Part shown: in pieces, positions 5,505 through 5,814 of the stretch
Numbering within the stretch: position 1 is the stretch's first letter
How the letters are laid out: each line of letters starts with the position of its first letter
Assembly: GCA_025451425.1 (NCBI GenBank)
Contig: JANWKK010000087.1
Location: 1 to 5,814, forward strand
DNA from: Gemmatimonadaceae bacterium
GTDB taxonomy: Bacteria; Gemmatimonadota; Gemmatimonadetes; Gemmatimonadales; Gemmatimonadaceae
Reading direction: 5' to 3'
Length of the DNA stretch: 5,814 nt
The notes under the pieces: model-generated
Seen by the model: the letters and a program-made list of their open reading frames with translations, nothing else
Told to the model about the DNA's origin: nothing
Databases searched by the model: none
Made by a program: the position numbers and the translations under genes

Positions 5505-5814
5505 CAGGACGACATCTCGCTCTCGGGGCCGGGATCTCGTTTGTCGCCGCGCGCGGCCTGGGCGCGCAGACATCGTATTGTGGTTCGCCGCGCGCCGCTC
5601 TTCTCGGTGCGCAAGTGACGTATATCGGACAGGATCTACGTCCTTTCAAGAGTGCTTATTCCGGCCCGATGAGCCTCGTGTCGAGCGGTGATCGGCAGCT
5701 CAGTCAGAGCTACGGTGCGTACGGCGGGGCATGCGTCGTCAGTAATTTCTCCGCCTATCTCGACATCGAGATGATCCGCGGCTCTGGGATCAGTCGCGCG
5801 TCCGGTCTCGCGAG
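5495..5814 (+). CDS. OprB-like carbohydrate porin, 5' part (runs off window)
   Basis: A frame open from GTG 5495 to the window end gives 106 residues with no stop. Residues 1-24 look like a signal peptide: Arg6-His7, a hydrophobic LALGAGISFVAA core, then GLGA before Gln25. The mature part has the pattern I associate with OprB-type carbohydrate-selective porins: GAQVTYIGQ, then RPFKSAYSGPMSL (GQ-x-TYI...PF-x-x-YSGP-x-SL) and YLDIEMIRGSGIS with a following GLA. Such proteins form outer-membrane beta barrels for sugar entry. Cys29 and Cys80 are unusual for a porin. The GTG overlaps the end of the mgtA remnant by ten bases and has no clear Shine-Dalgarno; I chose it because it gives a complete signal peptide and no ATG lies near. 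The function is probable; whether the gene is intact cannot be judged. Confidence 0.65.
   Translation, partial: MALTGRHLALGAGISFVAARGLGAQTSYCGSPRAALLGAQVTYIGQDLRPFKSAYSGPMSLVSSGDRQLSQSYGAYGGACVVSNFSAYLDIEMIRGSGISRASGLA

Noticed and set aside
4797..5573. Minus-strand open frame of 258 codons over the response regulator and mgtA remnant
   Set aside because: It is antisense to clearly conserved KdpE and P-type ATPase sequence and its product is Arg-rich without recognisable motifs.

Overview
The window looks like chromosomal DNA from a GC-rich, Gram-negative (diderm) bacterium. The outer-membrane porin start at the right edge, with a signal peptide ending in LGAQ, points that way. My impression is a soil lineage such as Gemmatimonadota, but this rests on protein style and is not proven by any marker gene. 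I see no tRNA, rRNA, CRISPR array or insertion sequence.

Layout from left to right. (1) 1-1296, plus strand: the 3' part of a KdpD-type sensor histidine kinase, cut by the window edge inside its membrane domain. (2) 1339-3309, minus strand, convergent with the kinase: a full-length KimA-family potassium transporter whose substrate-site residues are conserved. (3) 3310-3435: a leader with an AT-rich patch, a perfect 10-bp inverted repeat beside the kimA start codon and a possible small upstream reading frame. (4) 3436-4392, minus strand: an unrecognised eight-segment membrane protein that is a clear internal tandem duplication (4+4 segments). (5) 4393-4526: a divergent control region. (6) 4527-5276, plus strand: a KdpE-type OmpR-family response regulator. 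(7) 5281-5504: a frameshifted remnant of the C-terminal end of an MgtA-type Mg2+ P-type ATPase. (8) 5495 to the right edge: the start of an OprB-like carbohydrate porin that runs out of the window.

Taken together, items 1-6 suggest a potassium-homeostasis locus. A KdpD/KdpE-like sensor and regulator flank a KimA-type K+ uptake protein rather than the KdpFABC ATPase the system classically controls. The kinase and regulator are not adjacent; two minus-strand membrane-protein genes separate them. The duplicated membrane protein shares strand with kimA and is divergent from kdpE, so it may share their control. This is inference from context: kdpFABC could lie just outside the window.

The octamer CGTTAGGC (or its complement) occurs five times, in three different genes and in different reading frames. 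That suggests a DNA-level motif rather than a protein-level one.
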